Assembly (NCBI GenBank): GCA_964461995.1
Contig: CAYWXL010000019.1
Coordinates: 1-64,000 of the forward strand
Direction of reading: 5' to 3'
Source: JALSRK01 sp964461995
GTDB lineage: Bacteria; Acidobacteriota; Terriglobia; Bryobacterales; Bryobacteraceae
DNA: 64,000 nt
Below, piece after piece: positions 9,701 through 17,870 of the stretch (position 1 is its first letter; every line of letters starts with the position of its first letter). The notes under the pieces are model-generated. The model was not told the DNA's origin. It searched no databases and saw nothing but the letters and a program-made list of their open reading frames with translations. Made by a program: the position numbers and the translations under genes.

Positions 9701-10211
9701 CGGCATCAACCTTCAGCAGGCGCAAGGCAGCTCCGGCGTGAACTTCAACATGAACGCGCCCTTCCCGGGCGAGGAGCGCACGATCAGCGGCCCCGACATT
9801 CTAGGAACAAACGCGGTCAGCGCCCAGCCGATCCTGATCTGCGACCCCAGAAAGGGGTTGGCCGAGGGGCAATACATCAACGGCGCCTGTTTCGCCCCGC
9901 CGATCCCGGGCCAGAACGGCCAGCCGGGCTTCAACGGAACGGTGATGATGCCGTACATGCAGGGGCCGGCGTTCTTCAATGCAGATCTGTCGGTCTACAA
10001 GGAATTCCGGATCAGCGAGTCCAAGAGCCTGGAGTTCCGCGCCTCGGGTTACAACTTCTTGAACCACCCGGTGCGGTCGTTCATTGGCGGCGATCAGAAC
10101 CTGCGGCTGACATTCGACGCGGACGGTAAAGTGACAAACCCGAGATTCGGTTACGCCGACTACAAGGTCGGCAAGCGGATCATTCAGCTCGGGGTGAAGT
10201 TCCGGTTCTGA
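6765..10211 (+). CDS. TonB-dependent receptor, Oar-like, with carboxypeptidase-regulatory domain
   Basis: Outer-membrane protein of 1148 residues. A signal peptide ends near APAAAQ (about 28). A carboxypeptidase-regulatory-like Ig-fold covers about 30-110 (ITGSLTGVVADTTGAVIPGA), followed by a plug domain with 'RSAAEYIKILPGM' and 'NGTRANALDITADGAQVSD'. A large beta-barrel then runs to a C-terminal 'IIQLGVKFRF', whose final aromatic residue is typical for BAM-inserted barrels. These Oar-like receptors are greatly expanded in Solibacter-type genomes and are assumed to take up plant- or polymer-derived compounds; the substrate here is unknown. I chose ATG 6765, with AAAGGG upstream, over GTG 6729 because the signal peptide then starts directly. 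A hairpin with a T-rich tail follows the stop. Confidence 0.93.
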   Translation: MSTALRYRWEAALLAGLLIFCLAPAAAQQITGSLTGVVADTTGAVIPGASVVMTNQLSGDTRRTETNSEGYFSITGVMPGTYTVTIEAEGFTTYQVENLEFTSGDKRTLGQVSLDVAAAAEQVTVTAMIEELTPVDSGEKSVVLTEQQFEDIAIVGRSAAEYIKILPGMVPISAGIENRPGFNGENIGINGNGDGGKQSAIGNFSANGTRANALDITADGAQVSDPGCNCANPVNPNPEMISELKVLQSNYSAEYAKGPVVINTITKAGGKDFHGSAYFYARHFALNSNDWLNNANQQKRPENKYFFPGGNLGGPVLLPGTNFNRNRDKMFFFAGYEYFRQRIDTGLLRSVVPTAAMKRGDFSDVGYLASLGPAAWGASSPIDHMYPGGIIPPSEIDPGMEAILKLVPEPNVDPAGVGNGYNWMKVLELDQNMQQFVTRVDYSISDYTKLFVRYNLQRELQPFPVQLWWRNPGAVPMPTPIEGRNASDSIGFNFTKVINPTMTNETVFGYTFVDFPNAYKEPQKMMRDTVGFPYRGIFKQDPKIPGFLSWGNPTAGMWLPGGMDPVLFATKHLVTLTNNTSKVIGTHTLKFGGYWGWIINKQPGNDPSAGLMIFATWHGNTTNNILADMVRGVAFNYSEYTKAIVRDMGWQEYAGFVQDNWKVTPNFTLELGLRIQHMQPWTARNGIGIATWVPEEYDPGIPGDELPGVSWYAKNKNVPLSGWATRGIYWAPRVGFAWDLFSTGRTVLRGGFGTFIYHDPQFAAGAMDLPAGLRNTTICCGVKISELDDIPAQGNLVFNGQVVDSNDDTQPTTHTWNFTISQRLPGRTLWEISYVGNKNKYLALRGGLVNINQVPLGAMLNDPTGDPNQYRPMPQYGTLSLQRHGSYSNYNALQTTLTKQTGRVNFTFSYTWSKTLGIVDNVIDSLNRDANYGPLGFDRSHVIAGSYVVNLPDAVKSGNAFAKGLLNGWQISGIVQWSSGINLQQAQGSSGVNFNMNAPFPGEERTISGPDILGTNAVSAQPILICDPRKGLAEGQYINGACFAPPIPGQNGQPGFNGTVMMPYMQGPAFFNADLSVYKEFRISESKSLEFRASGYNFLNHPVRSFIGGDQNLRLTFDADGKVTNPRFGYADYKVGKRIIQLGVKFRF

Positions 10212-10245
10212 CCTCAGCCCCCAGAATTACCCCTGGACTGAGCAA

Positions 10246-10287
10246 GGGGACGGGCGCTGCCCCGGCGTTCGTCCCCGCTTTGTTGTT
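10246..10287 (+). terminator. Probable rho-independent terminator after the TonB receptor
   Basis: Inverted arms GGGGACG (10246-10252) and CGTCCCC (10270-10276) are followed by GCTTTGTTGTT. The stem is GC-rich; the U-tract is interrupted, so this is a probable rather than a textbook terminator. It separates the receptor gene from the TPR gene at 10305. Confidence 0.5.
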
Positions 10288-10304
10288 AAGTTGAGACCGA
10301 CGCA

Positions 10305-11417
10305 ATGCGAGCCGCGTGCATTCTGCTTTCGCTGGTAATGCCGCTGTGGGCGCAAACCGGCGCCGGGCCGGACGCGGCGGCGCTGGCGAAGAAGGCGCTC
10401 CAGATGCGGGAGTCCGGACGGCTGGAAGAGTCGATCGGACTGTACCGCCGGGCGCTGGAGGCGGGACTGTCAGATCCGGAAGCACTGTGGTATCAGGGGC
10501 TCAACTTCTACGACCTGGACCGGTACCAGGAAGCCGGCGAGATGTTCCGGCGGCTGGTGGAGCGGGCTCGGACACATGCCGGAGCGCAGGCGCTGCTGGG
10601 GCTGTGCGAGTTCCAGGCGGGCAAGCACCGGGAGGCGTTTACCCATTTGCTTGAAGCAACGAAGCTCGGCCTGCCGCCGGGCACGGAGCTGAGCCGGGTG
10701 GCGCGGTATCATCTGGTGGCGCTGACCAACAAGCTGGGGCAGTTCGAGCTGGCGAGCAGCCTACTCGCGGACCTGGTGCACACGTGGCCGGACATGCCGA
10801 ACCTGACGGAGATGGCGGGGCTGAGCGCGCTGCGGCTGCCGCTGCTGCCGTCCGAGATCGCGGAGGCGGACCGGGAGCGGGTCATGCTGGCCGGGCGGGC
10901 GGCGGCGCTGGCGTGGCGGTCGAAGCTCGACGAGGCGCTGGCATTGGCCGATGAGCTGATCGAGAAGTATCCGGCGCAGCCGAACGCACATTATTTAAAA
11001 GGATATGTGCTGTTGTTGCGGCACTCGCCGGAGGCGGTGGACGAGTTCCGCAAGGAGCTGCAGATCAGCCCGAAACATGTGCCGGCACGGCTTCAGATCG
11101 CCTACGAGCACTTGCAGCGGGGCAACTCGACCGGCGGGCTTCGGTATGCCGAGGAAGCCGTGAAGCTGGCGCCGGAGGATTTCACGGCGCTGGACATCTA
11201 CGGGCGCTTGTTGCTGCAAGAGAATCGCGTGGAAGAAGCGATCCGGGCGCTCGAGAAGGCGGTGATGCTGGCGCCCGAAAGCGCTCAGGTTCATTTCCAT
11301 CTCGCCGCGGCCTACAGCCGGGCCGGCAGAAAAGAGGATGCGGCGCGGCACACGCGGGCGTTCCGCGAGCTGAAGAAGGCGGCCGAGGAGCGCGAGGCGC
11401 TGATCGGGGCGCCTTAA
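10305..11417 (+). CDS. Exported TPR-repeat protein
   Basis: 370 residues. The signal peptide is MRAACILLSLVMPLWAQ. TPR units fill most of the chain, clear around residues 25-120 (AALAKKALQMRESGRLEESI) and 210-350 (for example 'AVDEFRKELQISPKHVPAR' and 'RVEEAIRALEKAVMLAPES'). The middle part (about 125-205) is more diverged. No enzymatic motif is visible. It sits 93 bp behind the TonB receptor, from which the terminator-like hairpin may separate it. The likely role is a periplasmic scaffold; paralogous in type to the TPR protein at 3147-4289 but not an evident recent duplicate. Confidence 0.82.
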   Translation: MRAACILLSLVMPLWAQTGAGPDAAALAKKALQMRESGRLEESIGLYRRALEAGLSDPEALWYQGLNFYDLDRYQEAGEMFRRLVERARTHAGAQALLGLCEFQAGKHREAFTHLLEATKLGLPPGTELSRVARYHLVALTNKLGQFELASSLLADLVHTWPDMPNLTEMAGLSALRLPLLPSEIAEADRERVMLAGRAAALAWRSKLDEALALADELIEKYPAQPNAHYLKGYVLLLRHSPEAVDEFRKELQISPKHVPARLQIAYEHLQRGNSTGGLRYAEEAVKLAPEDFTALDIYGRLLLQENRVEEAIRALEKAVMLAPESAQVHFHLAAAYSRAGRKEDAARHTRAFRELKKAAEEREALIGAP

Positions 11418-11465
11418 GAGCCCAACAACGGACGGGTCAGCGCCGCCTTGCGGACCGCCCGCAAT

Positions 11466-11627
11466 TCAACGAAGCGCCTCGTCCAAAGGTGTTTCTCCGC
11501 CGCGGCAGACAACGTACTCGCCGTGGGGCCGGGCGGCCTCGGCCAGGGAATCAGGCATCAGCGGCCCCACATCACCCAAGTTAGGGTAGTCCGCATCAAC
11601 CGGATGGCGCAGCTTGAGTCCCCGGGC
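11466..11627 (-). pseudogene. Possible coding remnant between the TPR gene and sulP
   Basis: The spacer 11418-11673 holds no complete gene. On the minus strand a 53-codon open stretch runs from just after a TAA (11628-11630) to a TGA (11466-11468) and reads like protein: RHPVDADYPNLGDVGP, then EYVVCRGGETPLDEALR. It has no usable start codon at its beginning, so it may be the 3' relic of a lost gene, or chance. I do not recognise the family. Confidence 0.25.
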
Positions 11628-11673
11628 TTACTCGTTACGGACTCTCAGCGTCGCTTTTCCCGATCACGGACGC

Positions 11674-13344
11674 TCAAACCCCTCCTGCGCCATCCGGCTT
11701 CTGTGCTCTGACTGCTGAACTTGTCTCCGCGCCGGCTTTGGATGCCTCTTTCCGTTTTCCGTTCTTCCCGCCTCGCGACAAGAGACCGTTTCTGGGAGAA
11801 AGCCTTGAGAGAGTGAGCTCGGGCCGCTCATTCAGCCGGTGGTAACGTCCGTGCAATTGAGTCCATTCCACCACGAGACGTCCCGCGGCCGATTTCTGGG
11901 ATGCCTCCCAAGAGCCCAACAGATCGAGGCAGGCGTGGTCGATATAGTCCAGCTTTTCGATCTCGAGATGCAGTTCGGTACCCGGCGGCACCTTCTCGAG
12001 CGCGGCGGCCAGTTTCGGCAGCACCAGAAAGGTGGCGGAACCCTCCATCACCATGGTCGCCCGGCGGCCGGTCTCATCGAGGGTGACGTCCAGCTTCAGG
12101 TGCGAGATGGTGTAGAGCAACTTGGCGAGCGAGAGGCCGAGCCCGATCAAGATGCCGGCGACCAGGTCGATGGCGACGATCGCGGCGACAGTAGCGGTGT
12201 AGATGAGGACCTCCGTCTTCCCATACTCCGCGAGACGGCGGATGTGAGCGACGTCAACCAGCTTGTAGCCAGTGTAGACAAGGATAGCGGCCAGCCCGGC
12301 GGTGGGGATCATCGCCAGCAAAGAGGGGAACGCCACTACGAAAGCGAGCAGCCAAATGCCGTGGAGGATTGCGGACAGCCGCGTTCTGGCTCCGGCTTGG
12401 ACATTGGCTCCGCTGCGCACGATCACGCCGGTCATGGGCAGGGCCCCGAGGACTCCGCAAATCGTATTGCCGACCCCCTGCGCGGCCAGCTCCCGGTTGT
12501 AGCGGGTTCTGGGTCCAGAGTGCATCTTGTCAACGGCGGAAGCGCTGAGCAACGTTTCGGCGCTGGCGATGAAAGCAAGGGCGACGGCTGACATCAGGAG
12601 CCCGGGAGTGAGAAACGTCTGGGCAACTCGCTCGACGGTGGGGAAGATCACCACGTCGAAGAGGTTCGCCGGGACGTCAACGCGCTGAATCGAGAGACGG
12701 CCGAAATAGGCAGCCGCGGTAGCGAAGACCACCGCCACCAGGGGCGCGGGAAGGAACCGGAGCGGCCGCGGCCGGTACCGATTCCAAGCGAAGATCAGCG
12801 CGATGCTGAGGGCGCCGATCCAGGCAGCCTGCCGGTGGACGGTGTCGCCTGAGAAAAAGCCTTTGTAAATCGCCGCCGGAATCGTCACCAGGTTCCACAA
12901 TCCGCTGCCTCTTGGGGAGTCGTCGATCATCACGTGGAACTGCGCCGCGAAGATGAGCACGCCGATGCCGGCCAGCATCCCGTGAATCACCGCTGGCGAT
13001 ATGGCCCGGAACCAGCGGCCCAGCCCCATGACTCCGGCCGCCAGTTGGATCAGGCCGGCCACCAGCACGACCGATCCGAACGCGGCCATGTCATGCTTTT
13101 CGAGGAACTGATAGACGATGACCGCCAGACCGGCCGCCGGTCCGCTCACCAGCAGGGGCGAACCGGAGATCGAACCGACGATGATCCCCCCGACCACGCC
13201 GGTGATCAAGCCGGCGGCGGGCGGCGCGCCGGAAGCGATGGCAATCCCCATGCACAGCGGGATCGCGACCAGCAGCACCACGATGGACGCGAGAAAATCG
13301 GCGCTTAGCGTCTCCAGGCGTAAGGGAAAAGCTTTATTTTTCAT
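11674..13344 (-). CDS. SulP-family anion transporter with STAS domain (probable bicarbonate/sulfate)
   Basis: Inner-membrane SLC26/SulP transporter, 556 residues from ATG 13344; an in-frame TTG at 13353 is less likely. About 10-12 hydrophobic segments cover residues 10-420, with the SulP consensus around 'AIPLCMGIAIASGAPPAAGL' and 'GSISGSPLLVSGPAAGL'. A cytoplasmic STAS domain covers about 440-530 (LEIEKLDYIDHACLDLLGSW), where SulP proteins usually receive regulation. The C-terminal tail is basic and low in complexity. It lies 39 bp behind a beta-carbonic anhydrase gene on the same strand; that pairing is well known for bicarbonate-type SulP transporters and supports HCO3- over sulfate, but the substrate cannot be read from sequence alone. 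Confidence 0.9.
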   Translation of the reverse strand: MKNKAFPLRLETLSADFLASIVVLLVAIPLCMGIAIASGAPPAAGLITGVVGGIIVGSISGSPLLVSGPAAGLAVIVYQFLEKHDMAAFGSVVLVAGLIQLAAGVMGLGRWFRAISPAVIHGMLAGIGVLIFAAQFHVMIDDSPRGSGLWNLVTIPAAIYKGFFSGDTVHRQAAWIGALSIALIFAWNRYRPRPLRFLPAPLVAVVFATAAAYFGRLSIQRVDVPANLFDVVIFPTVERVAQTFLTPGLLMSAVALAFIASAETLLSASAVDKMHSGPRTRYNRELAAQGVGNTICGVLGALPMTGVIVRSGANVQAGARTRLSAILHGIWLLAFVVAFPSLLAMIPTAGLAAILVYTGYKLVDVAHIRRLAEYGKTEVLIYTATVAAIVAIDLVAGILIGLGLSLAKLLYTISHLKLDVTLDETGRRATMVMEGSATFLVLPKLAAALEKVPPGTELHLEIEKLDYIDHACLDLLGSWEASQKSAAGRLVVEWTQLHGRYHRLNERPELTLSRLSPRNGLLSRGGKNGKRKEASKAGAETSSAVRAQKPDGAGGV

Positions 13345-13383
13345 TGCTCTCAATCGAAGCGATCGGTTTCGGAACGCGACGGC

Positions 13384-14100
13384 TCAGGCCCAAGCGCCCG
13401 CCAGCGTGGAGAGGTCGGCAAATGCGCGGCGCTGGGGGTCGTACTCGATGACCGTTCCGCCGCCGATGTCGTAAACCCAGCCGTGGAGGCGCAATGTGGC
13501 ATTCTCCAAGGCGGAGGCCACGAAAGGATACGCTCGCAGCCGTTCCAGTTGCAAAACCACGTTCTGCCGCACAAGTTCGGACAGCCTGTCGCCGTGGCCG
13601 GCGTTGGTGCGCTCAAGGGCGGGCAGCGAGTGTGCCACCCAGCGCCGGACAGCGGGCAAGGCCTCCAACTGCCCGGGGTCGAGGAGCCCGGCCATCGCTC
13701 CGCAGCCGGAATGGCCGCAGACGACCACGTGGGGCGTCTTGAGGACTTTGACGGCGTACTCGATCGAAGCGACTTCGGGCGAATCTTCACAATACTCCGG
13801 CACGATGTTGCCGGCATTGCGCACCACGAACAGTTCACCGGGCAGCGTCTGCGTCAGCAAGCACGGATCGATGCGCGAATCCGAACAGGTGATGAAGAGC
13901 ACCTTGGGGGACTGGCCGCCTGCCAGACGGCGGAAGAGGGTCTCCAGGCGGCGGTAGTGGTTCTCGCGGAAACGTTCGTAACCGCCGAGGATCCCGGGAT
14001 GCGCGGTCGAAGGAGCAGGCTCGTCCGGCGAGCGCTCCTCTGTTGCCCCGATGGGGCGCCACCGGCTCCGGTCTGCGCTTCCAAAAGAATCTGATGCCAC
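13384..14100 (-). CDS. Beta-class carbonic anhydrase
   Basis: Cytoplasmic Zn enzyme that interconverts CO2 and bicarbonate; 238 residues. The metal site is complete: CSDSR supplies Cys and the catalytic Asp-Arg dyad, and HSGCGA supplies His and Cys. The family segment FVVRNAGNIVPEY lies between them. The GTG start (14098-14100) gives a 35-residue N-terminal extension of low complexity before 'GGYERFRENHYRRLETLF', where most homologues begin; a later start cannot be excluded. First gene of a two-gene unit with the SulP transporter, consistent with bicarbonate supply. It diverges from a two-component system across a 329-bp spacer. Confidence 0.94.
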   Translation of the reverse strand: MASDSFGSADRSRWRPIGATEERSPDEPAPSTAHPGILGGYERFRENHYRRLETLFRRLAGGQSPKVLFITCSDSRIDPCLLTQTLPGELFVVRNAGNIVPEYCEDSPEVASIEYAVKVLKTPHVVVCGHSGCGAMAGLLDPGQLEALPAVRRWVAHSLPALERTNAGHGDRLSELVRQNVVLQLERLRAYPFVASALENATLRLHGWVYDIGGGTVIEYDPQRRAFADLSTLAGAWA

Positions 14101-14429
14101 GATTCGTCCTCCACTGGGTTATCGCCGCCCGGAACGGACAGCGCACGGCGCCTGTCAAGCGGCCGGATGAACGCCATTCCCAGAGCGACGGGGGCGAATC
14201 CATTCGGCTCACCCAGGAGCGAATGCGCCCCGTGTTACTCTTCCAGCTTGCCCGCCAGCGCCAAGGGCGGCAACTTATCTTTCGGACCGGATATCGAAAG
14301 ATACCGTTCCGTCCGGAGGGGAAGGTTGTCGGATAATAGAACATTCGGGGCACAATTTCCCGCAGGGGGGAACCCTACGTCGAGGCAGCCGCCGGCGGGG
14401 TGTCCGGGCGGCGCAGCAGTGGTTGAGCC
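14101..14429. other. Divergent intergenic region between carbonic anhydrase and histidine kinase
   Basis: 329 bp without a supported gene. It should carry promoters for both directions. Apart from the palindrome at 14276-14303 I see no strong -35/-10 pair, riboswitch or repeat. Confidence 0.6.
14276..14303. promoter_or_regulatory. Perfect 9-bp inverted repeat, candidate operator
   Basis: TATCTTTCG (14276-14284) and CGAAAGATA (14295-14303) are perfect inverted copies separated by 10 bp. No U-tract follows on either strand, so a protein-binding site is more likely than a terminator. It lies between the carbonic anhydrase/SulP unit and the kinase/regulator unit, so the NarL-type regulator is an obvious but unproven candidate ligand. 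Confidence 0.4.
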
Positions 14430-15848
14430 ATGCCCTTCGCCCAAGGTCTATCCCAATTGTCGGACAGGGACCGCGCTCGCCTGCTGATCATCGCGACGCT
14501 GATCGCCACCGCGATTGCGGCGATCGACTACGCCGCCCAGCCGAACGTCTCGCTCGGCTACCTGTACATCGTCCCCATCCTGATCGCCTCCGGATTTCTG
14601 GCCCGGTGGCAGATCGTTGCGCTGGCGGCGCTGTTCGCGGTGCTGCGCGAGCGTCTGGGACCGTTCCCGAGCGACGAGTTTGTGTGGACGCGCGAGATCC
14701 TCGTCTTCGTCGCGTTTCTTTCCTCCGGCCTGTTGATGCGGGAGATCATGGACGCGCGGAGGCGTTCCGAAGAGTACTCCCACCGGCTCGAGGATCAGGT
14801 CAAGCGGCGACGCGAGGCGGAGGAGCAGTTGCGGGTGCTCGTAGACAGCAACCCGGCGGCTATCTTCACCGTCGATCAGGAGCACCGGATTCTGCGGGCA
14901 AACGAAGCTGCGGCGCGGATGTTCGGGTGCAGCCGGGAGGAACTCCTGAGGCGACGTCTGGATGAGTTTCTGCCAGCGATGCGGCGGGTGCCGGTAGACG
15001 GCGGGGGACATCACTTCCGCACCAACATGGAGTGTACGGGACAGCGTGCGGACGGATCGCTGTTGGCTGCCGATGTGTGGTTTTCCACCTACATGACGAG
15101 CAAGGGCCCGCGGCTGGCGGCGATCGTGCTGGATTTGACCGAGGAGTTGCGGGAGCGCGAAGACTTGAGCCTGGACTCACTGCTGCTCACCTCGCGGGTG
15201 CTGGTGGGCGCCGTGCTTCACGAAATCAGGAACTTGAGCGCCGCGGCGACGGTAGCGCACGCCAATCTGCGGCGCGACCCGCGGTTGGCGGAGAACGAAG
15301 ATTTCCGCGCCCTGGGAACGCTGGTGGAAAGCCTGGAAAAGGTGGCTTCCTCCGAGCTTGCTCTGCTGACGGACCGAGGGAACGTCAGCGTTGACCTGAA
15401 CAGCGTTTTGCGCGAGTTCCAGCTCATCGTCGAGCCGTCAGTGAAAGAAGCAGAGGCCTCGCTGCGGGTCGAGCCGGCAGGCGACCTCAAAGTGCGCATT
15501 GATCGCCACAGCCTGCTGCAAGTGTTGCTGAACCTAGCGAGGAACAGCATTCGGGCGCTTGCCGATGCCCGGGTGCGGAAGATTGTGATCGAGAGCCGAG
15601 TCCAGGACGGCAATGTGCTGGTGCGGTTCGAGGATACCGGCCCCGGCGTTCCGGCGCCGGATCGTCTGTTTCAACCGTTCCACAGCTCGTCGGAGGCCAC
15701 CGGACTGGGATTGTATGTTTCGCGCGCCACTTTGCGCTCGTTCGGCGGAGAGCTGTACCACGAGCCATCGTCCTCCGGAACCCGCTTCGTCATCAGGCTC
15801 CGCCAAGCGGCCGGACAGGGAGAGAATCCGAACCCAAAGGAATCATGA
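14430..15848 (+). CDS. PAS-domain sensor histidine kinase
   Basis: 472 residues. Three or four hydrophobic segments (about 18-110, including LLIIATLIATAIAAIDYAA and YLYIVPILIASGF) anchor the N-terminus. A coiled-coil stretch (about 111-135) leads into a PAS domain (about 136-250: 'LVDSNPAAIFTVDQEHRI'). The dimerisation/phosphoacceptor helix has VLHEIRNLSAAA with His264. The HATPase domain shows the N-box NLARNSIRAL, the G1 box 'DTGPGVP' and the G2 box 'GLGLYVSRA'. The F box is short but present. The PAS domain suggests a ligand or redox input that sequence does not define. It overlaps the response regulator gene by 4 bp (ATGA), so the two form a cognate pair. Confidence 0.93.
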   Translation: MPFAQGLSQLSDRDRARLLIIATLIATAIAAIDYAAQPNVSLGYLYIVPILIASGFLARWQIVALAALFAVLRERLGPFPSDEFVWTREILVFVAFLSSGLLMREIMDARRRSEEYSHRLEDQVKRRREAEEQLRVLVDSNPAAIFTVDQEHRILRANEAAARMFGCSREELLRRRLDEFLPAMRRVPVDGGGHHFRTNMECTGQRADGSLLAADVWFSTYMTSKGPRLAAIVLDLTEELREREDLSLDSLLLTSRVLVGAVLHEIRNLSAAATVAHANLRRDPRLAENEDFRALGTLVESLEKVASSELALLTDRGNVSVDLNSVLREFQLIVEPSVKEAEASLRVEPAGDLKVRIDRHSLLQVLLNLARNSIRALADARVRKIVIESRVQDGNVLVRFEDTGPGVPAPDRLFQPFHSSSEATGLGLYVSRATLRSFGGELYHEPSSSGTRFVIRLRQAAGQGENPNPKES

Positions 15849-16495
15849 CGCCCACCGTCAAAGTGCTGATCATCGACGACCACAGCCTGTTTCGCCGGGG
15901 TTTGACGCGGCTACTGGAGACCGAGGGCGGTTTCACGGTACAGGGCGAGTGCGGCACGGTCGAAGCGGGTCTCCAAGTGCTGAGGGAGCGCCCGGTAGAC
16001 ATCGTGTTGCTGGACTTCGACCTCGGCCTGCAGCGGGCGTTCGAGTTTCAGATCCGGGCACGGGAGGAGAATCTGGAACGGCCGGTGCTGATCGTCACTG
16101 CCGGTCTCAGTCAATTCGACGCCGGCAAGGCGCTGCGGCTGGGAGCGCGCGGCATCTTCGTGAAACATAGCTCGCCCGACGTGCTTGTGGAAGCGATCCG
16201 CCGCATCGTGAACGGGGGTGAGTGGCTCGATCCGCGGTACGCCCAGGCGCGAATGTACAGCGAAACGGGTCCCCGGCAACGGGAGCCGTCCGAATCGCCT
16301 GCCTTCAGCAACCGCGAGCGCGCGGTGCTCCGCGGCGTGCTCGAGGGGCTGACGAACAAGGAGATCGCGGCGCAGCTCAACGTCTCGGAGGCGTCGGTGA
16401 AGGCGGCTCTGCAGCGGCTGTTCCAGAAGACGGGCGTGCGCACGCGCGGACAGCTCGTACGAGCGGCGCTGGAGCAGTTTCCGGACGTTTTGTAA
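15845..16495 (+). CDS. NarL/LuxR-type response regulator
   Basis: 216 residues. The receiver domain (about 5-125) has the acidic pair in VLIIDDH, the phospho-acceptor Asp in VLLDFDL, the switch Thr in IVTAG and the conserved Lys in FVKHSS. A linker leads to a LuxR-type helix-turn-helix (about 150-212: 'EGLTNKEIAAQLNVSEASVK'). All receiver residues needed for phosphorylation are there. Start ATG lies inside the kinase stop (ATGA), so it is translationally coupled to the partner kinase. Targets are unknown; the divergent carbonic anhydrase-sulP unit is the nearest candidate. Confidence 0.94.
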   Translation: MTPTVKVLIIDDHSLFRRGLTRLLETEGGFTVQGECGTVEAGLQVLRERPVDIVLLDFDLGLQRAFEFQIRAREENLERPVLIVTAGLSQFDAGKALRLGARGIFVKHSSPDVLVEAIRRIVNGGEWLDPRYAQARMYSETGPRQREPSESPAFSNRERAVLRGVLEGLTNKEIAAQLNVSEASVKAALQRLFQKTGVRTRGQLVRAALEQFPDVL

Positions 16496-16503
16496 TCGGA
16501 AGC

Positions 16504-16743
16504 CGGGGACAGACAACAGTTACGCGTTTGGGCGCCGGCGAAGGTCTCGGCACGGGTAGTTGCTATCTGTCCCCGCATTACCGGGAGCNNNNNNNNNNNN
16601 NNNNNNNNNNNNNNNNNNNNNNNNNNNNNNNNNNNNNNNNNNNNNNNNNNNNNNNNNNNNNNNNNNNNNNNNNNNNNNNNNNNNNNNNGCCGGCGAAGGT
16701 CTCGGCACGGGTAGTTGCTATCTGTCCCCGCATTACCGGGAGC
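16504..16743. repeat. GGGGACAG-type palindromic repeat, interrupted by the assembly gap
   Basis: Arm CGGGGACAGACAACAGTTAC (16504-16523) is an imperfect inverted copy of GTAGTTGCTATCTGTCCCCG (16556-16575). This resembles REP-type palindromes with GGGGACAG ends, and shares its GGGACAG/CTGTCCC core with the element at 20309-20397. A 55-bp stretch (16534-16588) occurs again exactly after the gap (16689-16743). It lies directly after the response regulator gene. Confidence 0.65.
16589..16688. other. Assembly gap (100 N) with identical 55-bp flanks
   Basis: The 55 bases before and the 55 after the N run are identical. That is what a graph assembler leaves when two contigs share a 55-base overlap and a scaffolder inserts a default gap, so the true gap may be zero or negative. 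A real tandem copy of the repeat is the alternative. Confidence 0.9.
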
Positions 16744-16814
16744 GGATGGAGCTCGCCGGGCGGGCGGAAGACGAGAGGGGGGCGGTGGTCAGCCCTCCCT
16801 GAGAAGGGCGAAGC

Positions 16815-17870
16815 TCAGGCGCGGCCCTCGGGCGGCAGGAACTCCAGCAAGCGCTTCGTAAAGAGATCCTTGACGTCGGTTTCCGGCAAGTTGAACCACT
16901 TCGCGGCCCAGCGCGCCCGGCTGGCCATCATCAGGGCGAGATTCAGGGCCAGGCCATCGCCGTAGACCGCCGAAGGGGAGAACGAGACGAACATCGGGCA
17001 AAAGCTGGAGCCCAGCTCTTCCACCGCCCAGCTGCCCAGGAAGCTGACGAATGTGCAGGTCCGGCTCTCGGCCCGGTTCCAGGCGGCGGCCGCGCGGGCG
17101 GCGACGGTGAAGTCCCACTGCATGGGCAGCCTCAGGGTGACCAGGGCGCCGTTGCCCAGGACCCGGTGCTCGGCGTGGGCGTCGATCTGGAACAGACAGG
17201 TGTCGTTGCCGAAAGAGAACTCGGCGGTGAGAACGCCGCCGCCATTCGAAGCGACGCAGTTGGTCTGGTTCAGGATCTCGGCGACGCGGGGCAGCTCGCG
17301 GCAGTTGCGCCACCGGCGGGTCATTTCGCCGACGGGACGGATGACCCTGTCGATGAACCGGAGCGTGTCATCGGGTTTGCGGCGGAAGCCGCTCGAGGGG
17401 TGGCCCGAATAGTCGGGCGTTCCAGTCTCGAAAACTTCGGGGCCCGCCTCGGCCATCCTTTCGGCTTCGATGACCTGGATCAGGATGCTGGGGACGAATA
17501 GATTGTGAACGGCCCAATTGAAGATCTCCTCGTGGACGTAGACGCAAGAGAACAAGCTGAGCGTACGGGAATCCGGATCCAGCACCGGGGCGGCGACGGT
17601 GGCTTCCCGGGCGATGAGGCCGAGGGCGCCGAGGAGCTTGTCGGTGATTTCGACCTCGCAAAGGCAGTCGGTTTGAGCGCAGATGCGGAAGATTTCGAAG
17701 CCATCGGACTCGACGCCCGGCTCGGCCCAGATGCGCTGGCGCAGGCGGTGCCCCCACCAGGAAAAGCCGCGCTCCTCCCAGAGGGACCACTGCTCGTCGA
17801 TCATCGCCCGCTGGTAGATCTCCCGGATGGCGCGCAAGCCGAGATCGTCTGCCGAACTTTTTGACGCCAT
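16815..17870 (-). CDS. Conserved-looking protein of unknown function
   Basis: 351 residues from ATG 17870, preceded by ACGAGACGGGC; an in-frame TTG at 17912 would add 14 residues. No signal peptide or membrane helix is evident, so it is probably cytoplasmic. Composition is balanced, with several Trp and Cys residues (ICAQTDCLCEVEI, FNWAVHNLF, ILNQTNCVASNGGG), and reading-frame quality is good over the whole length, so it is a real gene. The C-terminal 'ARWAAKWFNLPETDVKDLF' looks helical. I do not recognise a domain. It is alone on its strand, between the palindromic repeat and a 403-bp spacer. Confidence 0.7.
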   Translation of the reverse strand: MASKSSADDLGLRAIREIYQRAMIDEQWSLWEERGFSWWGHRLRQRIWAEPGVESDGFEIFRICAQTDCLCEVEITDKLLGALGLIAREATVAAPVLDPDSRTLSLFSCVYVHEEIFNWAVHNLFVPSILIQVIEAERMAEAGPEVFETGTPDYSGHPSSGFRRKPDDTLRFIDRVIRPVGEMTRRWRNCRELPRVAEILNQTNCVASNGGGVLTAEFSFGNDTCLFQIDAHAEHRVLGNGALVTLRLPMQWDFTVAARAAAAWNRAESRTCTFVSFLGSWAVEELGSSFCPMFVSFSPSAVYGDGLALNLALMMASRARWAAKWFNLPETDVKDLFTKRLLEFLPPEGRA

